DNA of 64,000 nt from Entamoeba histolytica HM-1:IMSS (taxonomy: Eukaryota; Evosea; Mastigamoebida; Endamoebidae): positions 1-64,000 of the forward strand of contig NW_001914917.1 of assembly GCF_000208925.1 (NCBI RefSeq). The letters run 5' to 3'. This document shows, piece by piece, positions 10,441-20,780 of this stretch. Each line of letters opens with the position of its first letter. Position 1 is the stretch's first letter. The translations under genes and the position numbers were made by a program. A model generated the notes under the pieces. It was not told the origin of the DNA. It was given only the letters and a program-made list of their open reading frames with translations, and did no database searches.

Positions 10441-12478
10441 AAATATTCAATAGAAAGACTAATACAAGAATTTGGAATTAAAGTAAATGATATTAATGAA
10501 TATAAAGAAATATTAAAGAAGACATTTAAAATAAAGAATGAAAATAAAAGAGAAATCAATAGAATAATGGAGGAAGAAATAATAAAACATCAATGGAAAG
10601 ATAAAGAATTAAAATAAACAATAACTAGAATGAACAAGAAAGAAGAAATAGAAGAAGAGGATGTAATGAAAATAATTAAAGAAGAAGAAATGAAAGAACA
10701 AGAAGATGTACAATTTATTAATTATTATTACAATAAGAAGAAAGTACATCAAATAATTAATATTATTAATAAAAATGAAATAATAATCAATACATTAGAT
10801 GATTATTACCATTATATTAAATCTGTAGCTTCCACTATTAACATTATTAATAAAAATAAACAAGAAAGAAGTGGAAAGAAAAGTATAGAAAGAATATTAC
10901 AATCAAAAATATGTAAATTAAGAGATTTACTCAATAATAAACAATACATGAAATTAAAAAGAATATTACATATTAAGAAATATGATATATATCATATTAA
11001 AGTAAAAACAATAGAACAAATAAACTATTATAAATACCTCCGAAAGATGAAAATAATAGAAATAGAAGCAAGAAAGAATAATTGAAAAGAATAAGATTGA
11101 AATATAAAATGATGAAATATGGGAAAAGGCAACACTTAAATAAATCTAAAGAAGATGAATACCCAGATAATATCTCCACTATTAATTTCTGGAAATGAAT
11201 CTATGAAACTAATACTAATATAGATTTACTGAATATTAATTTATATGAAGTATTAATAGAAAATAGAATTAATGGTAGAATATCCATAATCATTCCCAAT
11301 GAACTAGATTGTGCTATTAAATTCATTGATAATTTGAAATTAAATTGAAAATGATAAAATACAATGATTTTGGATTAAATATTTAGAACAACCAAAGAAA
11401 TATTTAATAAAATTATTCAATGAATGGTTGAATAATCATAATGAAATACCTCTCCACTTTATTCAAGGAAGAACAATATTAATATATAAAAAAGGAGATA
11501 AATTAGACAATCAGAATTACAGACAAATAACGTGCTTAAATTGTCTATTAAAAATATATACATCAATATTAAAAATGAAAATAGAAAGCCAGCTGATGCT
11601 AAATCCAATTGAAAAACAACTCTCATTAAATCAAATTGGATGTAAAAAATATACATATCATCAAAAGAATGATTATTATATAACACTATAATCATTCAAT
11701 TATTAATAAAGGCTAAATAGAAGTGGGTAGAAACATACTATGACGTATCCAAAGCATATGATAGTATTAACCACCAATGGATTAAACAATGCTTAATATA
11801 TTTTAATATCCCACTTGTAGTAATTAATAATATATATTATATATATTAAATAATACACATCTTAATTTATATTATAATCAAGAAAGTGTAGGTATGATTA
11901 ATGTAGAAAGATGAATAATACAAGGTGACAGCCTATCTCCACTTTTATTTGTATTATCTATTGATATATTATCTAAACAATTAGATAAACAAATAAACTA
12001 ATTAAATATTAAAATGAATGGAGAAGAAAAACAAGTGATATTAAATTATAAATTATATATTGACGATTTAAAGTTAATGACTAATAGCCTCGATGAAATG
12101 GAAAAAGCACACAAATTAACTAAAGAAATATTTAATGCAATATGATTAAAAATTAATGTAGAAAAAAGTGTGATAATGACTAATATTAATAGTCAAATAA
12201 ATGGTGAATTAGCTGAACTACCAAGAGTAACTAATGATAACCATTATAAATATCTTGGTATTGAAATAGGAGATAAAATAAATATTAATAAATATTGTAC
12301 AAGAATATTAAATGATATATCTTCTATTTTATCATCATTAAATACTATGAAATATAGCATTCTCAATACAATAAGAAAGATTAATAATGATATAATCTCC
12401 AAATTAAGATATGGATTTTGTATTGTCCCATGGAAACTAGGAGAATTGGAGAAGATAGATAAACAAATAAGAAAGTAA
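10441..12478 (+). pseudogene. LINE ORF2: RT part (copy 2)
   Basis: N-terminal Lys/Glu/Ile-rich part, then RT blocks in changing frames: FNEWLNNHNEIPLH, GRTILIYKKGDKLD, NYRQITCLNCLLKIYTSILK, SKAYDSINHQWIKQC, then a stop in place of Gly before IIQGDSLSPLLF (TGA 11912-11914), the catalytic LYIDD, and HYKYLGIEIGD. The catalytic Asp pair is kept. Frameshifts occur near 11090, 11350 and 11850, with stops at several points. Confidence 0.8.
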
Positions 12479-13552
12479 TTAATTCACCTCAAATTATATA
12501 GTAGAAATATCCCAAAAAGTAGATTATATGTTAAAATAAATGAATTGGGATTAGGATTAATGTCATCAAGAGATGAATGTTGTAAAGAATTATTAAGAAT
12601 ATATTTAAAATATAATTGGAGATCAAGCACATGAATATGAGAAATGATAGAAGCAATAAAAGAAAATCCAAATTGAATAATTAAAAGAATGAAGAAAGCA
12701 TTTGGTAAGAAGATTAATTTTAATGAATTAATGAATGTGATAGAAATAAATGAAAGAAAACATGATGTAAAGGAAGTATTTGAATGGGTAAATAATGAAT
12801 TAAATGAAAGATATTTAAGTGAATGGAAAGAAAATAAAATGTGGAGAATATATAAGATGTGCAAATGGCACTTTCAATGATAAGAAATTAACAGTAGCAA
12901 CATGGAGGTCATTAAACATAAAAAGAAATGCATTCCTCCAAATAGTAAAAATGCAAGAATGAGTAAGTATGACAGGAAGTATTAAATCAAAAATACTCCA
13001 AAATGATGATTTAAAATATTGTAAACATTGTCATAACACAATTGCATCTATTAGTCATATATTGTTAGGATGTCCTGTAATGAAAAAGAATCAAATATCA
13101 AAACATGATTATGTTTGTAAACAAATATATAAACATTTATTAATTACACAATTTACTGAATTTGATGCAATTGATTTTAATAATCCTCCAAAATGTATTA
13201 ATAATGATGAAATGGTCATAACTTACAATAAAGATTTATTGGTTAGTGACCATTCTTTCCATGCTAGAAGACAAGATATATATTATCAAAATATTACAGA
13301 AAAGAAATGATATATCATAGATGTTGTTATATGTCAAGATAATAATTTAGAATTAAATTATATTCATAAAATAAATAAGTACAAAGAATTACAAGAGAAA
13401 ATAAGAAACAATAGAGAAATAATATATTTTGAAATAATACCTGTAATATTATCAATAAATTAATACATAAAGAATCAGTAAGAAGATTAAAATCATTAAA
13501 ACAAAAATTAAACTTCCCCCAATATCCTACAAACAATTATAATCAAAATTGA
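12479..13552 (+). pseudogene. LINE ORF2: thumb and REL-endonuclease part (copy 2)
   Basis: Follows the RT after a TAA. INELGLGLMSSRDE aligns with copy 1. A zinc knuckle CKHCHNTIASISHILLGC is intact. In the catalytic motif the Pro of PD is replaced by Gln (RRQDIYY), then a TGA precedes YIIDVVI, so the nuclease motif is doubly damaged. The closing IPVILSIN segment matches copy 1. Confidence 0.75.
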
Positions 13553-13789
13553 AAATGTCTAATGACATACAAATTAAAATATGAAAATGTAAGAAAAAGA
13601 TAAAGACTGGAATTGAAATGACACTGGGAGATTTCTAAAATAAAATTAAAGGTGTTGAAATTACACAAACAAATGATTCACACTAACAATGCAACCAATT
13701 AGAAATATTAATTAATTTTTTATATTTTCAATAGAAAACAAAAATCGAAATAATTGCATTTGGTTGTTCATCCTTTTTTGTTGTTATGA

Positions 13790-13820
13790 GAAGTAACAAT
13801 ATCCAAACAATCGTTACTTC
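13790..13820. repeat. Inverted repeat upstream of PP6R-like gene
   Basis: GAAGTAAC (13790-13797) and GTTACTTC (13813-13820) form a perfect 8-bp inverted repeat with a 15-nt loop, about 70 bases before the ATG at 13889. It might be a protein-binding site of the promoter. The stretch 13553-13888 otherwise holds only AT-rich sequence and an A/G-rich tract (about 13850-13875). Confidence 0.35.
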
Positions 13821-13888
13821 ATCGTTATTTCCAATAAGAAAAAAAAAAGAAAAAAGAAAAAGAAAAAGAACTAAAATAAAAAAAAGAA

Positions 13889-15633
13889 ATGGATTTTTGG
13901 TCGTTACAAGGAGCAACAAGTATATCATCAAGCATAGATGAATTATTAAAGAAAAATGAGTGTCAAATAGAAGAGATATTTGAAGACCCACATTATTTAT
14001 TAGAATTAAAATCCAATGAGACATTGATTCAATTGTTTGTTTGATAAAAAAAGAAGAAGAAGAAAAAAATAAAAAAGTAGTGTATTGAAGGAAGAAAATA
14101 TAGAAAAGTGTATTAAATATATTTGTGATGGAGAAAGTGGGGAAAAAGGAGGAATGGCATCAGAAACACTTTCAAGTGAAGTTGAACAGATTCAAGAAGA
14201 AATGATTAAAAGAAAAGACATTCAAGAAGAATTAATAGAAAGTTTTATCAAGGAAAAAGACAAAAGAGTAATAAACAACATAGTAAATATATTAATAGGG
14301 TTAAATAAAAGAGAAGAATTTGTTTGTTAAAAAGAATTAAAGAAAAAAAAATAGATAATAACAAAGAATAGAAAAAAGAAATAGGAAAGAACGAAAAGAT
14401 GATAAGTAATTTATATGACAATTTAAATGACCCAATCAAAAGTAATTATTTACTTTTATTAATTCAAACAAATACAATTGAACAGAATAATATGAAAAGA
14501 TTTATAGAGAAAATAATAGAAGGAAAGTATATTGAAGAAATAGAAGGGATGTTAAAAGAAATAATGGAATGGGACAATTCAATAAGTCAAAAAATGTATG
14601 AAGAATTTATTAAATCAGATCAAATAGAGGAATATATTGAAAGGATTATTTTAAATGTTTGTTTTAAGTTACATTAAGTTAGAATAAACTCGAATTCAAC
14701 AACAAAAGAAACTAACACGACAAGAAAGGAGATACAAAAAGAGAATTAATTCATATTTTAAGAATAATGTTACCACTTAAGAAAGAGAATAATAATAATA
14801 ATAAAGAAGAAGAAAAGGAAATGGTAAAAAGATTAGAAAAAGTCATAGAAAATATAGAAAATGATATTAAAGAGAATGAAGAAAGGGTTGAAGAAGAATT
14901 AATTGATTTTGAACATATTATTGAATATTGTATTGAATATGAAGCGGAAATAATTGAAAGAAAAGGAGAGGAAATACTAGAAAAACTTCTTTCAATATAT
15001 TTCATAATAAGAAACAACTCAAGTATTTATCGACAATACTTAAATGACATTTTTTCAATTCTTATTCAAAAGAAAAGAAATTTGATTAATAATGTTATGA
15101 AAAAGTATAAATTAACAGAACAATTAATTGCAAACGATAAAGAATTATTAAAGGAGCATTATAAATATGATTTATATATATTTGAATATTATTTAATGAT
15201 TCAACTCTATTCTATTACAAAAGATGATGCATCTTATAATGAATATAATGAATATATTATGAAAGAAGTTCTTCCTAGACAAGAAAATAATACTATTTAT
15301 TTCAGAAAAACTTCTACTACATCAACTAATAACAGTCAAATGAAGCCTTTTGTTATTGATGAAATTGACCAATTAAATTCTTCTCCCTCTACTAATGCAA
15401 ATCTATCTTCAACCCCAACTAATTCATTTGATTTTGAAAGTACTGATTTTTCATTTGAGAAGGCTTCAAATGTTAATGACTCGTCATCCAGTTTTGATTT
15501 TAATTCGACTTCTTTTGGTGACTTTGAAGCACCAAGTGTTGATTCTTCCCAAAGTAAAAATGATGAGTCAAAGAAATCTTTTAATTTTGACTCATTTTCT
15601 TTTGATTCAACTGACTTTGGAGATTTTAAATAA
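13889..15633 (+). CDS. SAPS-domain protein, PP6 regulatory subunit-like (4 exons)
   Basis: Rebuilt by eye as exons 13889-14034, 14081-14321, 14372-14656 and 14725-15633 (526 residues). The introns are 46, 50 and 68 nt, each starting GTTTGT; the first two end TAG and the third ends AAG. The frame is kept across all joins. The N terminus (MDFWSLQGATSISSSIDELL) and the following block (IEKCIKYICD) match the SAPS domain of SIT4/PP6-associated regulatory subunits, and the KREEF-KKEIGKNEK junction aligns with the RKTEEFISFLKKKDKF region of the family. Residues about 230-420 continue as helical repeats. The tail from about 430 is Ser/Asp/Phe-rich with SFGDFEAP and a final DFGDFK. The family targets PP6-type phosphatase; the acidic FGDF motifs resemble gamma-ear adaptor ligands, which is inference. 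It is about half the length of human PP6R. The last intron is the least certain. Confidence 0.7.
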
Positions 15634-15689
15634 TTGACTTAAATTTCCTTTTTTTCTGTCATATTCTTTATTCTTATATTTTATCTTTC

Positions 15690-16060
15690 ATGGGAAAGGA
15701 AAGTATTATGAATCAACACCACATCTCGATGATTTTAATTACAAATACTCCCATTTTAATGGTTCTTCAAATCAGTGGAATATCATCATGCAAAGGATAT
15801 TGAACCAATATTTCAAAGAGACAAGGATATTTTAGAGTATGATTGATGTAATTTAATATATTCTCATTGAAATGGTGAAAAAAAAACAAGAAAGAGAATA
15901 AACAACCCAAATGTCAGGTTATTGGTAAGAGAATATTTATAACTGATAATAACAAAAGAGTAATGTATTGAAACAACGTATTGAGATATTATTCAGAAAT
16001 GAAATAACAAATAAATCATATTCAGTCTGTTTTATTCATGAATCAAATTCATTGTATCCA
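15690..16060 (+). pseudogene. Small decayed ORF of unknown origin
   Basis: Protein-like sequence can be followed through frameshifts: DDFNYKYSHFNGSSNQWN near 15730, then AKDIEPIFQRDKDILEYD, stop, CNLIYSH, stop, NGEKKTRKRINN (15790-15910), then ITDNNKRVMY, stop, NNVLRYYSEMK. All three stops are TGA where Trp (TGG) would be plausible. The family is not recognised. The less A/T-biased composition separates it from the flanks. Confidence 0.4.
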
Positions 16061-17591
16061 ATCTTGAATGAAGTACCAATATAACTTTTACTTTTTATTC
16101 CATACTATTTAAGATTAGTCTGTATTGATTGTTTTTATTCATTATTAATTCTTCTTTTTGTGATATTTCTTTCATTTTTATTTCTATTTCATTTGTTTTT
16201 GAATCCACATTATTTGAATTAAATATTATATTATATTTGGATATGTTTGTTTTTATATTCTCTTCATTTTATTCTTTTTCTGTTTGTTCTTCATAACTTA
16301 TTGATTTTCTTCTTATTATTTATTTCAAATTTACATTTTATTTGTTTGATATTCGTTCATTTAATTTATTTTCTCGTTATTTGATGTTTTGTTTGTTTCT
16401 AAACATATTTTCTTCATCTATTTTCTTCATTTTATTGTTATATGTTTATTTATTCTTTATTGTATTTTTTATTTCTTTTTATATATTGTTTTATCATCTA
16501 TATATTATTTTTCTATTATTTCTTTCTTATTTCTTTCATTTCATAGTTGTGAATGTCATTATTTTGTAAATTGATTGAATTAAATACATTTCATTTTATT
16601 ATTTTCATTTTATATTTATTTGTTAATTACTAAAATGTATAATAAATGTCATACTGTATCATTAAATATTATTTATATCTTTTATTATATCTTTCTTTTT
16701 GAGTTATTCTTCATTTTATTCATTTATCATCATTTCTATTTTATTCATTATTTCTTTATTTTTTAAATATTATGATGAATTATTGTTTTATTCTGTAATT
16801 CATGTATTTCATTTTTTATTTTCTAGTGTTTCTTTTATATTTCAACTGCTTCTTCTTTTCACATTGAATGTAATGTGAATAATGTATTGAGATGAATATT
16901 TCTTAATGACACTAATTTATTTCATAGTTATTTATCATTTAAATAGAATAGTTGTGAACTTTATTATCTCTTTATAATTTCATTTTCAATTATGAAATTT
17001 CTATTTATCATTCTGTTTTATTTAATGATTGAATTAAAAATACGATAACTCGATTATTTTATCTTATTTATGACATTATTTGTGTATTTATACATTTGAT
17101 TGTTGTTTCACACTTTCTATTTTTCTTATTTTCATTCAACTCTCTTTTTCATTTATTATTTCTCCTTTTTCTTTATTTGTACTATTTTCTTGTATTTTTA
17201 ACAACAAGGTAATAATCAATTCTGAATATAATCATTTTGATTATTATTGATATTATTATCATTCATTAACATCAACATTATCAACTATTTTGTATTCTAA
17301 AATGATAATGAATAAAATGAATAGTATATATTATTTCTTATTATTTCTTCTCATTATTCATTTTAAGTTATTAGTATTGATAAACTCATTCAAATTTCAC
17401 ATAAATTCTTTCTCATATTATTTAATTTAATTTATTCAAAAAACAATTAAAAAGAATGAACACTTTATATATTTATTGTATTTATTCTTGTATATTGTTT
17501 GTTTCATATAAATATTCATCATTCATACACTAAATATAAAATATAATTAATTCAATTATAAAAAATAAAATAATTCAATTAAATTAAATAA
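16061..17591. other. T-rich intergenic DNA
   Basis: Strongly pyrimidine-rich on the plus strand. Open frames here encode only Phe/Leu/Ile/Ser runs and are composition artefacts. No RNA gene is visible. Confidence 0.65.
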
Positions 17592-19010
17592 TCAACATGA
17601 AACTACTTCAAATTCATCTTGACTGACTTTTCTAAATGGTGTATTATTTGAATTTTCAACTCCTTTATTACATTGATTATCATTTCCATTTTGTGTTTTA
17701 TACAATTGATTAATTCCAATGACATTCATTTCATTTTGATTTATCATTGGTTCTGACAATTGTTTTCCATATCCATTATTATCATTATCATAACCTTTAT
17801 CATCATTATTCATTTTCATTTCATCCTGTACTGTAATGTTGTTTTGTATTGGATATTCAACATCACTCTCATTTGTTATTGTATTTCCAATTATCATTTC
17901 TTCTCTTCCTTTCGTTGGTTGTTTTTCATTTAAAGATATTTTAGATGCATCACATCCATTATTCATTTCATCTCGAGTCATATATATTTTCTTATCTATC
18001 ATTACTGTCATTGAATTGTGTTGTATCCACATCGAATCTCCTTCTTCATTGCATCGTTTCAAGAATGAATTGTATTGACCTTCGTTGAATATGATGATAG
18101 TTGGAATTGATTCAAGAATGACTGAACTGTATTTGATGTTAATTTTAATACTCTCTCCCCTCGTACTACAAAGTGCTTTGAATATATCCCATGAAAATGT
18201 TTTAAAATTACAATCATCATATAATCGAATGTCATAATTCTTGAATTGATCAACAGTGTCAAACATAATTTCACCTCGGTGATCTTCTATTTTTACTCCT
18301 TTTAATGCATCTCGAATAAACTCTGTTTTTCCTGTTTTTGTTTTACCAACAACAAATAGTATTGGCACTCTCTTTTCTCTTCTTTCCAATGCTTTCTTAA
18401 TCCACATTCTTATTTCTTTTACTTCTATCATTTCCTCTTTCCACGGATTTAAGTGAATATGTATTTTCCTTGATTCTACTATCTCCTCAAAATGTTCTTG
18501 ATTCCATTTCTTCTGGAATGTAGAACAACTCGTTAACCACCTTCCATAACTCGACCCTTGTAATATTCTTGTTGCTTCTGAATAATCTGGACATTCAAGT
18601 GCTTCTTTTATAGCTTGATCCCATGTCATTTTAACTGATTCACTAAAAATCCCTTCTTCTTCGTATTTCTCATGTTTCTTCAAATAATTCCTTATGTTTT
18701 GGTATGACCTATCCATATCACATATTCTTGAAATATAACTAAAATTAATATGCATTTTCTTCCCATGTATTTTTGTTTCTGGCTTTTTGTTGAATTGGAA
18801 ATTATTATTCATTTGGACATACACATGAGAGTGTGGGTGTGTGTTTTGACTAGACCCTTTCCCATTCACTCCAACTCCAATCCACTTAATATTGTTGCCA
18901 CATCCAAACCTTCCTATTATTTCTTTTGCCTCTTCCAAACTAATAACTTCATTAATTTCAAAATATATGTTTTTCCCATGGAACTTGAAATATCTCTGTT
19001 GTTTTGACAT
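17592..19010 (-). CDS. Endogenous CRESS-DNA-virus-like Rep protein
   Basis: An uninterrupted 472-residue frame with the two domains of a circular-ssDNA-virus replication initiator. The N-terminal HUH endonuclease part shows a HPHSH metal-binding motif (about residue 58) and a tyrosine motif NYLKKH (about 110). The SF3 helicase part shows Walker A VVGKTKTGKTEF (about 217), Walker B RLYDDCNF (about 258) and a motif-C-like IIIFNEGQ (about 302). Such Reps nick and join DNA at an origin and unwind it. Endogenous Rep copies are known in Entamoeba, and related viruses (Naryaviridae, Nenyaviridae) have been linked to these hosts. The last ~125 residues are an Asn/Met-rich tail absent from typical ~300-residue Reps. 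No capsid gene lies nearby. The intact frame with all key motifs suggests recent capture or selection; there is no direct evidence of activity. Confidence 0.85.
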   Translation of the reverse strand: MSKQQRYFKFHGKNIYFEINEVISLEEAKEIIGRFGCGNNIKWIGVGVNGKGSSQNTHPHSHVYVQMNNNFQFNKKPETKIHGKKMHINFSYISRICDMDRSYQNIRNYLKKHEKYEEEGIFSESVKMTWDQAIKEALECPDYSEATRILQGSSYGRWLTSCSTFQKKWNQEHFEEIVESRKIHIHLNPWKEEMIEVKEIRMWIKKALERREKRVPILFVVGKTKTGKTEFIRDALKGVKIEDHRGEIMFDTVDQFKNYDIRLYDDCNFKTFSWDIFKALCSTRGESIKINIKYSSVILESIPTIIIFNEGQYNSFLKRCNEEGDSMWIQHNSMTVMIDKKIYMTRDEMNNGCDASKISLNEKQPTKGREEMIIGNTITNESDVEYPIQNNITVQDEMKMNNDDKGYDNDNNGYGKQLSEPMINQNEMNVIGINQLYKTQNGNDNQCNKGVENSNNTPFRKVSQDEFEVVSC

Positions 19011-19141
19011 TATATGTTGTTGTTTGTTTTTCTCAATCTTTTATTTCTTCATCCACGTGTCAAGGAGACAATTTTTGTTAAAATGTCTGTTTGAGTCATA
19101 CAGATTCTAATAAAATATAATAAAATATAGTATGTTTATTT

Positions 19142-19217
19142 TACAACACAGACCTTCACATTTCATTCATCCTTATGTAACTCTTGATGTGTTGTAGTAA
19201 TACTTCAGAATGTGTTG
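19142..19217. promoter_or_regulatory. Origin-like repeat cluster upstream of Rep
   Basis: TGTGTTG occurs twice in direct orientation (19188-19194, 19211-19217) and once inverted as CAACACA (19144-19150). The inner pair forms a 9-bp inverted repeat, TACAACACA (19142-19150) with TGTGTTGTA (19188-19196). On the minus strand, the sense strand of Rep, AAGTATTAC reads from 19205 to 19197 between the two direct copies. This matches the NANTATTAC nick-site consensus of CRESS viruses. The cluster lies 130-210 bases before the Rep ATG. Unlike a standard origin, the nonamer is at the base of the stem and not in a hairpin loop. Confidence 0.4.
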
Positions 19218-20780
19218 ATTGTTTCTATTTATTTAAAATGGTTAAAATAATGATACAAAATACATTTATTAGGATGAATATCCAATGAAAAATGAAATGT
19301 AAATTGATATTTCATCAATATTTAAATATTAATTTATAATCATTATTCAATGTAATGAATAATAATCAATAATCAATAAAAATGAAAATGATTTAACAAA
19401 TAGATTTTATTTCATTTATCAATAGAATCATTCATTTGAAAATTAGAAATAACAACATTCATATAACAATGATTAATATCAATACCATTTCATTCAATAA
19501 TGATATATGATTATTAATTTATTAAATATACATTGTGTTTGTTATTCAAATATTTGAAATGTTAAATATTCATTTTGTTTGTTGTAATATGATTTCTGTT
19601 ATTCCATCATTTCATAGCAAATAAAATCAAACAAACAAATAATCAATTTATTTCAATTAATACTAATTGACTTTAAAACTCATTTGTATTTACGAAGAGA
19701 TGTTTGTTATTTACTGAACAATATAACTGTATTAAAAAACATATTTCATTATTTCACTCACTATTAATGATAATGTATATATCAAAATAATTCTTTGGTT
19801 AACAAGTGAAAAAGTATTTTGAATTAAATCAACAAAAATTAAATATAACAAAGAATTGTCAAGATTATACTAAAAAATAGAAAACAACCCAATAAAAGAA
19901 ATGAAAGAAATAAGATAAGACAATAGAAATTGAATAATTAAAATATTGAAGAAAATAAAAGGAGATAATAGATAGATATGAAAATAAAAGAAAACAGAAA
20001 AACACCAAATTAAATACATAGAAAGAAATGAATATAAAATAAGAAATGACAATTAGACTTAATTAACTTAATTACCATAACAAAATGATTAAAAGATAAA
20101 ACCATAAAATATTAACACTACATATCACAATGTTTCATCTAATAAACTATGAAAATTTAGTAGAAAATATTACTCTCAGAACAATATATTTTAAACTAAC
20201 TTATATAACAGAATCAACAACTATTTATTTTCTAGAATAATCAATACTCAATAATTAATTCCATTTAAAGTAACTGTGTTTAGTAAAAAATAAGAATTAG
20301 TTTTTCTTGAAGCACAAATTCAAAAAATAATAAAATTGTATGAGTAACTCTTTAGAAATAGATTTTGATGATAAACTTAATAAAACAGGTAATCAATTTA
20401 ATTGGTCTCATTGAAGACGATGAATAAAGAACTAAATAGAGACAACAAAAAAAGACTCACTGGAGTATGTTCTTTGATGTGTTTATTTTATAGAATAACA
20501 AAAACTATAAGATGTTGAATAAAAAAATAACTCAAAAAAAAAGAATTTCTAAAAAATACAAAATAAATATAAATAATTAAAATTCGTATTTCCTCTAACG
20601 TTTGATAAAAATATAAAATTTATAGAAATAAAAAATAAGAATAAATGAAAAACAAATTTAAAATGAATAAAACTTTTAATAATGCTTTGACTTTTCCAAA
20701 GTCAACGAATGAACCAAAACTAATTTTATTTTTAGGGAATAATCAGTTCCGAATAACTTAAAAAATTATATTATAAATCC
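19218..20780. other. AT-rich intergenic DNA
   Basis: About 1.5 kb of A/T-rich sequence with no supported gene. A purine-rich stretch at 19860-20050 gives a spurious hydrophobic frame on the other strand. No clear core promoter was recognised for the lysozyme gene at the right edge. Confidence 0.6.

Larger units (their letters stand above)
10441..13552 (+). mobile_element. Decayed, 5'-truncated LINE (copy 2)
   Basis: A second EhLINE-type element with no ORF1-like part. ORF2 can be followed through frameshifts from about 10441 to a stop at 13552. It shows RT motifs (RTILIYKKGD near 11470, YDVSKAYDSINHQW near 11740, IIQGDSLSPLLF near 11915, LYIDDLKL near 12055), the CKHCHNTI...SHILLGC zinc knuckle near 13020, and the endonuclease region near 13270. 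It is clearly homologous to copy 1 but quite diverged, so the two probably belong to different LINE families or old lineages. Many stops and shifts make it dead. Confidence 0.85.

Noticed and set aside
5571..12962. UGA recoded as Gly in this genome
   Set aside because: Ordinary genes such as the TLDc gene end at TGA in the expected place, and both LINE copies also carry frameshifts and TAA stops, so decay explains the codons.
16342..16574. Two overlapping Phe/Leu-rich frames in T-rich DNA
   Set aside because: Pure composition effect, no homology pattern, no promoter.
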